Below, one piece after another: positions 43,691 to 52,840 of a DNA stretch of 64,000 nucleotides. Below the pieces are notes generated by a model. That model was given only the letters and a program-made list of their open reading frames with translations. It was not told where the DNA came from and did not search any database. The stretch lies in NCBI RefSeq assembly GCF_007827595.1, contig NZ_VISR01000004.1:124001-188000 (forward strand), written 5' to 3'. The position numbers were made by a program, and so were the translations under genes. The stretch is from Streptomyces sp. BK340 (GTDB lineage: Bacteria > Actinomycetota > Actinomycetes > Streptomycetales > Streptomycetaceae). The stretch's first letter is position 1, and every line of letters begins with the position of its first letter.

Positions 43691-44605
43691 TCACGCCCCG
43701 CACGACCGGAGGAACGCCCGGGTCCGCCGAGCGATGGGCAGCGGAGCGTCCGGCTCGCACGGGTACATGTCCTGTTCGACGATCCCGAACAGCTCCGCCC
43801 CCAGCTTCTGCGCGGCCTCCAGTACCGGCCCCAGCGCGGGCACCCCGGACGGCGGCTCGCACATCACGCCCTGGGCGACCGCCGGCCCGAACGGCGTCCC
43901 CTTGGCCCGTACGTCGGCGAGGATCTCCGGGTCGACCTGCTTCAGGTGCAGGTACCCGATCCGCTCGCCGTACGTCTCGATCAGCTTGACGCTGTCCCCG
44001 CCGCAGTAGGCGTAGTGCCCGGTGTCCAGGCACAGCGAGACCAGGCCGGAGTCGGTGCCGTCGAGGAAGCGGGTGACGTTCTCCTCGCTGTCGATGTGGG
44101 TGTCGGCGTGCGGGTGGACCACGATCGACAGGCCGTAGCGCTCCCGCACCTCGTGGCCGAGACGCTCGGTCAGTGAGGTGAGATTCCGCCACTGCTCGGG
44201 GGTCAGCGTGTCGGGCTCCAGCACCTCGCCGGTCTTGTCGTCCCGCCAGAAGGAGGGGATGACGACCAGGTGGCGGGCGCCCATCGCCTGGGTGAGGGCG
44301 GCGATGTCGGAGACGTGTGCCCAGGTCTCGTCCCAGACCGCCGTGCCGTGGTGCAGGCCGGTGAAGACCGTGCCGGCCGACACCTTCAGGCCACGCCGGC
44401 CGGTCTCCTCGGTGAGCACGGCCGGGTCGGTCGGCAGATAGCCGTAGGGGCCCAGCTCGATCCACTCGTAGCCCGAGTCGGCGACCTCGTCCAGGAAGCG
44501 CTGCCAGGGGACCTGCCGCGGGTCGTCCGGGAACCAGACGCCCCAGGAGTCGGGCGCCGATCCGATCCGGATACGGGAAAGTGAGGAGGGTGACAACGCC
44601 GTCAT
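43691..44605 (-). CDS. IolE/MocC-like sugar isomerase or inosose dehydratase
   Basis: The product has 304 residues and an AP-endonuclease-2-like TIM barrel. The start IRIGSAPDSWGVWFPDDP and GYEWIELGPYGYLP are typical of the IolE/MocC group; HPHADTHIDSEENV and CLDTGHYAYCGGDS carry the metal ligands. In inositol breakdown IolE dehydrates 2-keto-myo-inositol. Being divergent from iolC, with a shared control region, supports a role in that pathway, but an isomerase (IolI-like) role is possible. No ribosome site is clear before ATG 44605. Confidence 0.75.
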   Translation of the reverse strand: MTALSPSSLSRIRIGSAPDSWGVWFPDDPRQVPWQRFLDEVADSGYEWIELGPYGYLPTDPAVLTEETGRRGLKVSAGTVFTGLHHGTAVWDETWAHVSDIAALTQAMGARHLVVIPSFWRDDKTGEVLEPDTLTPEQWRNLTSLTERLGHEVRERYGLSIVVHPHADTHIDSEENVTRFLDGTDSGLVSLCLDTGHYAYCGGDSVKLIETYGERIGYLHLKQVDPEILADVRAKGTPFGPAVAQGVMCEPPSGVPALGPVLEAAQKLGAELFGIVEQDMYPCEPDAPLPIARRTRAFLRSCGA

Positions 44606-44655
44606 GGTCGTCAGCGTGCGGGGTGGTGGAAAGCGGTGTCAAGCTCTGGTCCGAA

Positions 44656-44700
44656 TGTCTGGACAAAACATTGACAGGGCTCGGCGGACAGGACTAGAAA
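44656..44700 (+). promoter_or_regulatory. iolC promoter and likely operator
   Basis: TTGACA (44671-44676) and TAGAAA (44695-44700) are 18 bases apart. Immediately upstream TGTCTGGACA (44656-44665) has inverted TGTC/GACA ends. This control region serves both the iolC operon and the divergent IolE-like gene. Confidence 0.55.
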
Positions 44701-44730
44701 TCCGGGGAGAGCCGTGACGAAGGGAAGCCG

Positions 44731-45681
44731 ATGGCGTACGACCTGATCACCATGGGGCGGATCGGAGTGGACCTCTATCCACTGCAAACCGGTGTCCCGC
44801 TCGCCCAGGTGTCGTCCTTCGGCAAGTTCCTCGGCGGGTCGGCGACGAACGTGGCGGTGGCCGCCGCCAGGCTCGGCCGGCGGACCGCCGTGATCACCCG
44901 CACGGGCGACGACCCGTTCGGCGCCTATCTGCACGAGGCCCTGCGCGGCTTCGGCGTCGACGACCGCTGGGTCGCCCCGGTGCCCGGACTGCCCACGCCG
45001 GTCACCTTCTGCGAGGTCTTCCCGCCGGACGACTTCCCGCTGTACTTCTACCGGCAGCCCAAGGCGCCGGACCTGGAGATCGACGCCCACGACCTGGATC
45101 TGGACGCGATCCGCGAGGCAGGCATCTTCTGGGTCACCGGCACCGGCCTGAGCGAGGAGCCCAGCCGTACGGCGACCCTCGCGGCCCTCGCCCACCGCGC
45201 GAAGTGCGGCACGACGGTCTTCGACCTCGACTGGCGGCCGATGTTCTGGCACGACCCGGCCTCGGCCCGTCCCTTCTACGCCGAGGCGCTGCGCCACACC
45301 ACCGTGGCCGTCGGCAACCTGGACGAGGTGGAGGTCGCCACCGGAGTGCGCGAACCCCACGCCGCGGCCCGCGCGCTGCTGGACGCCGGGGTCGAGGTCG
45401 CCGTGGTCAAGCAGGGACCCAAGGGCGTCCTCGCCGTCAACAGCAGGGGCGAGTCCGCCGAGGTCCCGCCGCTCCCCGTCAACGTCCTCAACGGGCTCGG
45501 CGCGGGTGACGCCTTCGGCGGCTCCCTCTGCAACGGCCTGCTGGCAGGCTGGGACCTGGAGACGATCATGCGACACGCCAACGCGGCCGGCGCCATCGTG
45601 GCCTCCCGCCTGGAGTGCTCCTCCGCGATGCCCACCCCCGACGAGGTGGCCGCCGCGCTCGAGGCCGGAGCGGTCCTGTGA
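44731..45681 (+). CDS. iolC: 5-dehydro-2-deoxygluconokinase
   Basis: The product has 316 residues of the PfkB family; ATG 44731 has a GAAGGGAAG ribosome site. It phosphorylates 5-dehydro-2-deoxygluconate in myo-inositol catabolism. Marks are the start DLITMGRIGVDLYPLQ, typical of IolC, GGSATNVAVAAARLG, VTFCEVFPPDDFPLYFYR and the catalytic NGLGAGDAFGGSLCNG near the C-terminus. It is the first gene of a run with overlapping or short junctions (iolC, aldolase-like, iolB, iolD, mmsA). Confidence 0.9.
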   Translation: MAYDLITMGRIGVDLYPLQTGVPLAQVSSFGKFLGGSATNVAVAAARLGRRTAVITRTGDDPFGAYLHEALRGFGVDDRWVAPVPGLPTPVTFCEVFPPDDFPLYFYRQPKAPDLEIDAHDLDLDAIREAGIFWVTGTGLSEEPSRTATLAALAHRAKCGTTVFDLDWRPMFWHDPASARPFYAEALRHTTVAVGNLDEVEVATGVREPHAAARALLDAGVEVAVVKQGPKGVLAVNSRGESAEVPPLPVNVLNGLGAGDAFGGSLCNGLLAGWDLETIMRHANAAGAIVASRLECSSAMPTPDEVAAALEAGAVL

Positions 45682-46625
45682 GGGCGGGCAGGGTGGCGGG
45701 CACCCACCACGAGGGCGGGGACGGCAGCCGGACGCCGCGCGTCGACGTCGCCGAGCTGGTCCACACCCGCACCCACCACCCCGAGGCGATCGCCGAGGCC
45801 GCGCTGCGCCGGGCCCGCCGCCCGCTGCTGAACGAGAACGGCCGGCTGATGATCGTCGCCGCCGACCACCCGGCCCGCGGCGCACTCGGCGTCGGCGACC
45901 GCAAGCTCGCCATGGCCAACCGTGCCGACCTGCTGGAACGCCTGTGCCTCGCACTGTCCCGGCCCGGCGTCGACGGCGTCCTCGCCACCGCGGACATCCT
46001 GGACGACCTGCTCCTGCTCGGCGCCCTCGACCACAAGGTCGTCATGGGCTCCATGAACCGCGGCGGCCTGCAGGGTGCCAGCTTCGAGCTGGACGACCGC
46101 TTCACCGGGCACCGGCCCGAGGACATCCAGCGCCTCGGCTTCGACGCCGGCAAGCTGCTGCTGCGCATCGACTACGACGACCCCGGCTCCCTGACCACCC
46201 TGGAGTCCACCGCCAGGGCCGTCGACGCGATGGCCGCGCTCCGGCTCCCGGTCTTCGTGGAGCCGTTCATCAGCCGGCGCGGCCCCGACGGGCGGCTCCG
46301 CAACGACCTGAGTGCCGAGGCGGTCACCAAGTCCATCGCCATCGCCTCGGGCCTCGGCGGCTCCTCGGCCTACACCTGGCTGAAGGTGCCGGTCACCGAG
46401 AACCCCGACGACATGGCCCGGGTCATGGAGGCCTCCACCCTGCCGGCCGTGCTGCTCGGCGGCGACATCGGCGACTCGCCCGAGGAGCAGGTGGCCGCGT
46501 ACGAGAAGTGGCGCGGGGCGCTGCAATTGCCCACCGTGCGCGGCCTGGTGGTCGGCCGCTCGCTGCTGTACCCGGCGGACGGCGACGTGGCCGCCGCCGT
46601 GGACACCGCCGTAGGACTGCTGTGA
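45678..46625 (+). CDS. Class I aldolase-like protein of the inositol operon
   Basis: The product has 315 residues. GTG 45678 overlaps the iolC stop (GTGA). It is a (beta/alpha)8-barrel protein of the Cgl0158/deoxyribose-phosphate-aldolase-like family: LMIVAADHPARGAL, VDGVLATADILDDLLLLGAL, LLRIDYDDPGSL, YTWLKVPVTENP with a candidate Schiff-base lysine. In actinobacterial inositol clusters this protein occupies the place of the IolJ aldolase, which splits the phosphorylated keto-deoxygluconate into malonic semialdehyde and dihydroxyacetone phosphate. I infer that role here; it has not been shown from the sequence alone. Confidence 0.78.
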   Translation: MRAGRVAGTHHEGGDGSRTPRVDVAELVHTRTHHPEAIAEAALRRARRPLLNENGRLMIVAADHPARGALGVGDRKLAMANRADLLERLCLALSRPGVDGVLATADILDDLLLLGALDHKVVMGSMNRGGLQGASFELDDRFTGHRPEDIQRLGFDAGKLLLRIDYDDPGSLTTLESTARAVDAMAALRLPVFVEPFISRRGPDGRLRNDLSAEAVTKSIAIASGLGGSSAYTWLKVPVTENPDDMARVMEASTLPAVLLGGDIGDSPEEQVAAYEKWRGALQLPTVRGLVVGRSLLYPADGDVAAAVDTAVGLL

Positions 46626-46632
46626 GGGCCGC

Positions 46633-47448
46633 ATGACCAGTACCGACCTGCACCTGTCCCGGGGCGCCACCGCGAACGCCCGGTACGCCGTCGACATCGA
46701 CCCCGACCGGGCCGGCTGGACGCACAGCAGCCTGCGCATCGTGGAGTTGTCACCGGGCGGTACACATACGTTCACCACCGGGGACAGTGAGTGGATCGTG
46801 CTTCCGCTGCACGGCGGATGTACCGTGCGGATCGCGGAAGAAGAATTTCAACTCCTGGGCCGGGAAAGCGTGTTCGCGGGGGTCTCCGACTTCGCGTACG
46901 TGCCCCGGGACGCCCAGGTCCTGATCGCCTCCGGCGCGGGAGGCCGCTTCGCCCTGGCAGGAGCGAAGTGCGAGCGACGACTCCCCGCCCGCTACGGCCC
47001 CGCGCCGGAGGTCCCCGTCGAGGAGCGCGGCAGCGGCACCTGCGCCCGCCGGGTGCGCAACTTCGCCTCCGCCGACTCCTTCGACTGCGACAAGCTGATC
47101 GCCGTCGAGGTGATCACACCGGGCGGCAACTGGTCCTCGTACCCGCCGCACAAGCACGACGAGCACCGGCCGGGCGAGGAGTCCGAGCTGGAGGAGATCT
47201 ACTACTTCGAGATCGACGGCCCGAACGGCTTCGGCTACCAGCGTGTGTTCCCCTCGCGCGAGGGCGGGACCGACGTCCTCGCCGAGGTCCGCTCCGGTGA
47301 CGCCGTCCTCGTCCCCGACGGCTGGCACGGCCCGTCGATCGCCCAGCCCGGGCACGACATGTACTACCTGAACGTCATGTCCGGACCGGGTGAGACGCGC
47401 GAGTGGCGGATCTGCTTCCACCCGGACCACAGGGAGGTTTACCGATGA
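46633..47448 (+). CDS. iolB: 5-deoxy-glucuronate isomerase
   Basis: The product has 271 residues, a bicupin. It converts 5-deoxy-glucuronate to 5-dehydro-2-deoxygluconate, the step before IolC. The second cupin carries the metal ligands in SYPPHKHDEHRPGEESELEEIYYF and a distal histidine in DGWHGPSIAQPGHDMYYLNVM. It starts 7 bases after the aldolase-like gene and overlaps iolD by 4 bases (ATGA). Confidence 0.92.
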   Translation: MTSTDLHLSRGATANARYAVDIDPDRAGWTHSSLRIVELSPGGTHTFTTGDSEWIVLPLHGGCTVRIAEEEFQLLGRESVFAGVSDFAYVPRDAQVLIASGAGGRFALAGAKCERRLPARYGPAPEVPVEERGSGTCARRVRNFASADSFDCDKLIAVEVITPGGNWSSYPPHKHDEHRPGEESELEEIYYFEIDGPNGFGYQRVFPSREGGTDVLAEVRSGDAVLVPDGWHGPSIAQPGHDMYYLNVMSGPGETREWRICFHPDHREVYR

Positions 47449-49364
47449 CGACCTCGACGACGAGGCTCACGGTCGCGCAGGCGCTCGTCCGCTTCCTCGC
47501 CGCCCAGTACACGGAACGCGACGGCCGGCGGCAGCGGCTGATCGGCGCGGTCTGGGGCATCTTCGGGCACGGCAACGTGGCCGGCCTCGGCCAGGCGCTG
47601 ATCGAGTACGCCACCGTGCCCAGAGGGGGGACGTCCCCCACAGCCCCCGTCATGCCGTTCCACCAGGGCCGCAACGAGCAGTCCATGGTGCATGCGGCGG
47701 TCGGCTACGCCCGCCAGTCGAACCGCCTGTCCACCCACGCCGTGACCACCTCCATCGGCCCGGGCGCGACCAACCTGGTCACCGGTGCCGCGCTGGCCAC
47801 CGTCAACCACCTCCCGGTGCTGCTGCTGCCCGGCGACGTCTTCGCCACCCGCCCCGCCGACCCGGTCCTGCAGCAGCTGGAGGTGCCGTACGCGGGCGAC
47901 GTGTCGGTCAACGACACCCTGCGCCCGGTGTCCAGGTACTTCGACCGGATCACCCGGCCCGAGGCCCTCATCCCGAGCGCCCTGCAGGCCATGCGGGTCC
48001 TCACCGACCCCGTGGAGACCGGCGCGGTCACCCTCGCCCTGCCGCAGGACGTGCAGGCCGAGGCGTACGACTGGCCCGAGGAGTTCTTCGCCGAGCGCGT
48101 GTGGACCGTGCGGCGCCCGGGCGCGGACCCGACCGAACTCGCCGAGGCCGTGCGGGCGGTCCGGGCCGCGCGGCGCCCGCTCGTCGTCGCGGGCGGCGGA
48201 GTCCACCACAGCCGCGCCGAGGAGACCCTCGCGGAGTTCGCGGAGGCCACCCGGATACCGGTCGCCTCCACCCAGGCCGGCAAGGGCTCGCTGCGCCACG
48301 ACCACCCGCAGGACGTGGGCGGTGTCGGCCACACGGGCAGCGCCACCGCCGACGAGCTGGCCCGCACCGCGGACCTGGTGATCGGTGTGGGCACCCGCTA
48401 CACCGACTTCACCACCGCTTCCGGCACCCTCTTCGAGAACCCGGACGTGCGTTTCCTCAACCTCAACATCGCGCCCTTCGACGGCCACAAGCTGGCCGGG
48501 CTGCCGCTGGTCGCGGACGCCCGCAGCGGCCTGGGCGAGCTGACCGAGGCGCTGGTGATGCACGAGCACCGGGTCGCCGACGCCTACGTCACCGAGTACA
48601 CCGAGGACAAGGAACGCTGGGAGCAGCGCGTCGACGCCTGCTTCGAGGCGGACGAGCCGGACGTCAGGCCGACCCAGCCGCAGGTCCTCGGCGCCCTGGA
48701 CGCCCTGGTGGACGAGTCCGACATCATCATCAACGCGGCCGGCTCGCTCCCCGGCGACCTGCACAAGCTGTGGCGGGCGCGCTCGCGCGACCAGTACCAC
48801 CTGGAGTACGGCTACTCCTGCATGGGCTACGAGATCCCGGCCGCGATCGGTGTGAAGCTCGCCGCGCCCGAGCGGCACGTGTGGGCGCTGGTCGGCGACG
48901 GGACGTACCTGATGATGCCGACGGAGATCGTGACCGCCGTGCAGGAGGGCATCGCGATCAAGATCCTGCTGGTGCAGAACCACGGGTACGCCTCGATCGG
49001 AGGTCTGTCGGAGTCCGTGGGCGGCGAGCGGTTCGGCACCGCCTACCGCTACACCTCGGGCGACGGCACCTTCACCGGTGCCCCGCTGCCCGTGGACCTC
49101 GCCGCCAACGCGGCCAGCCTCGGTATGCGCGTACTGCGCGCGAAGACCGTACGGGACCTGCGCGCGGCGCTCGCCGAGGCGCGGGCCGCCGACACTGCCA
49201 CATGTGTCTACGTGGAGACCGAAACGTCCGACACTGTGTCGGGCGCGCCTCCCGCGCAGGCCTGGTGGGATGTTCCTGTGGCCGAGACCGCGACCCGATC
49301 GTCCGCGGTCAAGGCACGTGAGCTGTACGAACGGCACGTCTCGACCCGACGCCGCCATCTGTAA
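47445..49364 (+). CDS. iolD: 3D-(3,5/4)-trihydroxycyclohexane-1,2-dione hydrolase
   Basis: The product has 639 residues from ATG 47445, preceded by AGGGAGG and overlapping the iolB stop. It is a thiamine-diphosphate enzyme that opens the inositol-derived ring. Marks are the N-terminal GIFGHGNVAGLGQAL with QGRNEQSMVHAAVGYAR (ThDP activation region), GPGATNLVTGAAL, and the C-terminal metal/ThDP motif GDGTYLMMPTEI...VQNHGYASIG. An extra loop (VPRGGTSPTAP, near residues 60-71) is encoded by a palindromic insertion within the normally conserved EYA..MPFHQGRNEQ region. It is in frame, so the enzyme may still work. Confidence 0.92.
   Translation: MTTSTTRLTVAQALVRFLAAQYTERDGRRQRLIGAVWGIFGHGNVAGLGQALIEYATVPRGGTSPTAPVMPFHQGRNEQSMVHAAVGYARQSNRLSTHAVTTSIGPGATNLVTGAALATVNHLPVLLLPGDVFATRPADPVLQQLEVPYAGDVSVNDTLRPVSRYFDRITRPEALIPSALQAMRVLTDPVETGAVTLALPQDVQAEAYDWPEEFFAERVWTVRRPGADPTELAEAVRAVRAARRPLVVAGGGVHHSRAEETLAEFAEATRIPVASTQAGKGSLRHDHPQDVGGVGHTGSATADELARTADLVIGVGTRYTDFTTASGTLFENPDVRFLNLNIAPFDGHKLAGLPLVADARSGLGELTEALVMHEHRVADAYVTEYTEDKERWEQRVDACFEADEPDVRPTQPQVLGALDALVDESDIIINAAGSLPGDLHKLWRARSRDQYHLEYGYSCMGYEIPAAIGVKLAAPERHVWALVGDGTYLMMPTEIVTAVQEGIAIKILLVQNHGYASIGGLSESVGGERFGTAYRYTSGDGTFTGAPLPVDLAANAASLGMRVLRAKTVRDLRAALAEARAADTATCVYVETETSDTVSGAPPAQAWWDVPVAETATRSSAVKARELYERHVSTRRRHL
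47621..47648. repeat. In-frame palindromic insertion in iolD
   Basis: GGGGGACGTCCCCC (47626-47639) is a perfect 14-bp palindrome within an insertion that encodes RGGTSPTAP. It is distinct from the CTCGAGCG-type repeats but behaves alike. Confidence 0.6.
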
Positions 49365-49379
49365 AAGGAGTTTCTGGGC

Positions 49380-50882
<1,503 letters not shown>

Positions 50883-50900
50883 GGGCTGAACCAGCCCCTT

Positions 50901-50939
50901 GTCAGGCCGTCCGGATACCGGACGGCCTGACATTTTTTT
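50901..50939 (+). terminator. Intrinsic terminator of the inositol operon
   Basis: Arms GTCAGGCCGTCCGG (50901-50914) and CCGGACGGCCTGAC (50918-50931) form a perfect 14-bp stem with a 3-base loop, followed by ATTTTTTT. This is an unusually classical terminator for Streptomyces. Confidence 0.92.
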
Positions 50940-50960
50940 GACGCCTCGGCTGCGATTCTC

Positions 50961-51084
50961 GTTTTGGAGGACCAAACGGATGGCGAAGGGGTAAACGGTA
51001 GATGACCTTGGAAAGCAAGGTCAGTTTCCGCTGAGTCTTAATGGATGCCCTTGTTTGGCGTTGCTGCCTGCGAAAGTGATGCAG
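50961..51084 (+). ncRNA. Candidate structured 5' leader / RNA switch before the permease
   Basis: This less GC-rich region contains an 8-bp hairpin with a GAAAG loop (TGACCTTG 51003-51010, CAAGGTCA 51016-51023). The segment CCAAAC (50972-50977) can pair either with GTTTTGG just upstream (50961-50967) or with GTTTGG downstream (51053-51058). The second choice is extended by AAGGG/CCCTT (50986-50990 with 51048-51052). A third stem (CGTTGC/GCAGCG, 51059-51086) follows. Mutually exclusive pairings are a hallmark of riboswitches. I cannot match it to a known class. Confidence 0.45.
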
Positions 51085-51180
51085 CGTAAGTCTTGTCGAA
51101 GGTGCGGATTTCGAAGGTAAACAGCCATTGACGCAGCGGTTTTCGTCGGGGTTCTCTATGCAACGCCGGGAGCGGACGAA

Positions 51181-51264
51181 ATGAACGCAGGACGAGCCGC
51201 CGGAGGCGATAGCGCTCCCGACCCCACCCTCACTCGCACGAGTCGATCGGAACCGCCTGCATGA
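51181..51264 (+). CDS. Leader peptide coupled to the APC permease
   Basis: This is a 27-residue ORF with GGGAG eight bases before its ATG. It is rich in Ala, Arg, Ser and Pro (ends RTSRSEPPA). Its TGA overlaps the ATG of the permease (ATGA), and the permease itself has only a weak ribosome site, so permease translation probably depends on ribosomes finishing this ORF. It may be a true regulatory leader peptide or simply a coupling device. Confidence 0.5.
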   Translation: MNAGRAAGGDSAPDPTLTRTSRSEPPA

Positions 51265-52667
51265 CCGACACGCTCCGCCCTGTCGAGACAGCCGTCACAG
51301 ACGCTTCCGGGGCCCCTGACAGCCCCCAGAAGCTCAAGCGTTCCATCGGCGTCGTCGGCGGCACCCTGCTGACGCTCTCGTGCGTCACGCCCGCCTCCAC
51401 GCTCTTCGTGGTCGTCCCCGACCTCTTCGGCTCCCTCGGCACCGCCACCGCCCTGACGATCGCCATCGGCTCCCTCCTCTGTATCGCCGTGGCGTTCTGC
51501 TACTCCGAGCTGGGCACCCTCATCCCCAGCGCGGGCGGCGAGTACGCGATGGTGTCGACGATGGCCGGGCGGCTCGCGGGCTGGCTCGTCTTCGTCCTGT
51601 CCCTGCTGGTCGTGATGATCGTCCCGCCGGTGATCGCGATGGGCACCGCGGACTACCTCGCGCCGATCGTGCACCTCGATCCGTCGATGACCGGCGCCGG
51701 CGTGATGCTGCTCGCCACTCTCGCGGGCCTGCTCGACCTGCGCGCCAACGCCTGGATCACCGGCATCTTCCTGGTCCTCGAGGTCATCGCCGCCGGTGTC
51801 GTCGCCCTCCTGGGCTTCACCCACAGCCACCGCGGGGCCGGCAGCCTGGTCACCATGCAGGTGGCCGGCGAGCACGGCCACACGGACACCGTGACGGCCA
51901 TGCTGGTGGTCTCCGGGCTCGCCATCGCCCTCTTCGTCACCCAGGGCTTCTCGACCGCCGTCTACCTCTCCGAGGAGCTGGAGCACCCGCGCCGCAACGT
52001 CGCCCGCACCGTGCTCGCCACCCTCGCGATCTCCACCGTGATCATCCTGGTCCCGGTCGCCGCGATCACCATGGGCGCCTCCGACCTCAAGGAACTGACC
52101 GGCGGCGACATCAGCTCCATGGTCACCGCCTGGTCCAACTCCGCGGTCGGCACCTTCGTCAGCCTCTGCGTGGCCCTCGCGATCATCAACGCGGGCATCG
52201 TCATGGTCATCCAGAACTCCCGCGTCCTGTTCGCCTCCGCCCGCGACAAGGCCTGGCCCGAGCCGGTCAACAACGTCTTCTCCAAGCTCGGCCGCTTCGG
52301 TTCCCCCTGGGTGGCCACGCTCGCGGTCGGCGTCCCCGGCGCGCTGCTCTGCTTCGTCAACCTGGACACCCTGTACGGCGTCACGGGCGTCTCGGTGACC
52401 GGCATGTACCTGCTGGTCGCGGTCGCCGCCCTGCTCGCCCGCCGCGGCTCCCACAAGCACACGCCGGCCTGGCGGATGCCGCTGTGGCCCGCGATGCCGG
52501 TCCTGCTCATCGCGGTCCTCGGCTACATCCTGAGCCAGCAGGAGGCGAGCTACCTGCTGTGGACCGGCGGCATCACCGCGGTCGCCACCCTCTACTGGGT
52601 CTTCTACCTCCGGCCGCGCCGGGAGACCCGCTGGCTGGTGTCGATCCCGGAGGACGCGCAGGCGTAA
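51261..52667 (+). CDS. APC-superfamily amino acid permease
   Basis: The product has 468 residues and about twelve hydrophobic segments. The APC signature is seen early in KRSIGVVGGTLLTLSCVTPASTLFVVVPD, then CYSELGTLIPSAGGEYAMV in helices 2-3 and VTQGFSTAVYLSEELEHPRRNVART in helices 6-7. It imports or exchanges amino acids or amines; the substrate is not shown. A long structured leader and a coupled 27-residue ORF lie upstream, so expression may respond to a metabolite or to translation. It ends 173 bases before the hydrolase-ABC fusion gene. Confidence 0.85.
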   Translation: MTDTLRPVETAVTDASGAPDSPQKLKRSIGVVGGTLLTLSCVTPASTLFVVVPDLFGSLGTATALTIAIGSLLCIAVAFCYSELGTLIPSAGGEYAMVSTMAGRLAGWLVFVLSLLVVMIVPPVIAMGTADYLAPIVHLDPSMTGAGVMLLATLAGLLDLRANAWITGIFLVLEVIAAGVVALLGFTHSHRGAGSLVTMQVAGEHGHTDTVTAMLVVSGLAIALFVTQGFSTAVYLSEELEHPRRNVARTVLATLAISTVIILVPVAAITMGASDLKELTGGDISSMVTAWSNSAVGTFVSLCVALAIINAGIVMVIQNSRVLFASARDKAWPEPVNNVFSKLGRFGSPWVATLAVGVPGALLCFVNLDTLYGVTGVSVTGMYLLVAVAALLARRGSHKHTPAWRMPLWPAMPVLLIAVLGYILSQQEASYLLWTGGITAVATLYWVFYLRPRRETRWLVSIPEDAQA

Positions 52668-52828
52668 CAAACCCGGCTCACACCTTCCCGCGTCCTCGCC
52701 GCCCGCACCGTGCCGGGCGGCGAGGACGTCGTCGTACCACGCCTGAAGTACGCCGCGGCGGCCCCGTACTCCCCAAGGAGGGCCCCGGGTTCAGCCCGGC
52801 GGCCGCATCCGTTGTCGGAGGCGGACCG

Positions 52829-52834
52829 TACCGT
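52829..52834 (+). promoter_or_regulatory. Leaderless -10 element (TACCGT) for the hydrolase-ABC gene
   Basis: TACCGT lies 6 bases before ATG 52841; no Shine-Dalgarno is present. Confidence 0.45.
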
Positions 52835-52840
52835 TGAGCC

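Noticed and set aside
50961..51084. Match to a known riboswitch (ydaO, TPP, cobalamin, SAM, guanidine)
   Set aside because: I compared the conserved boxes I remember and none fit, so I only call it a candidate of unknown class.
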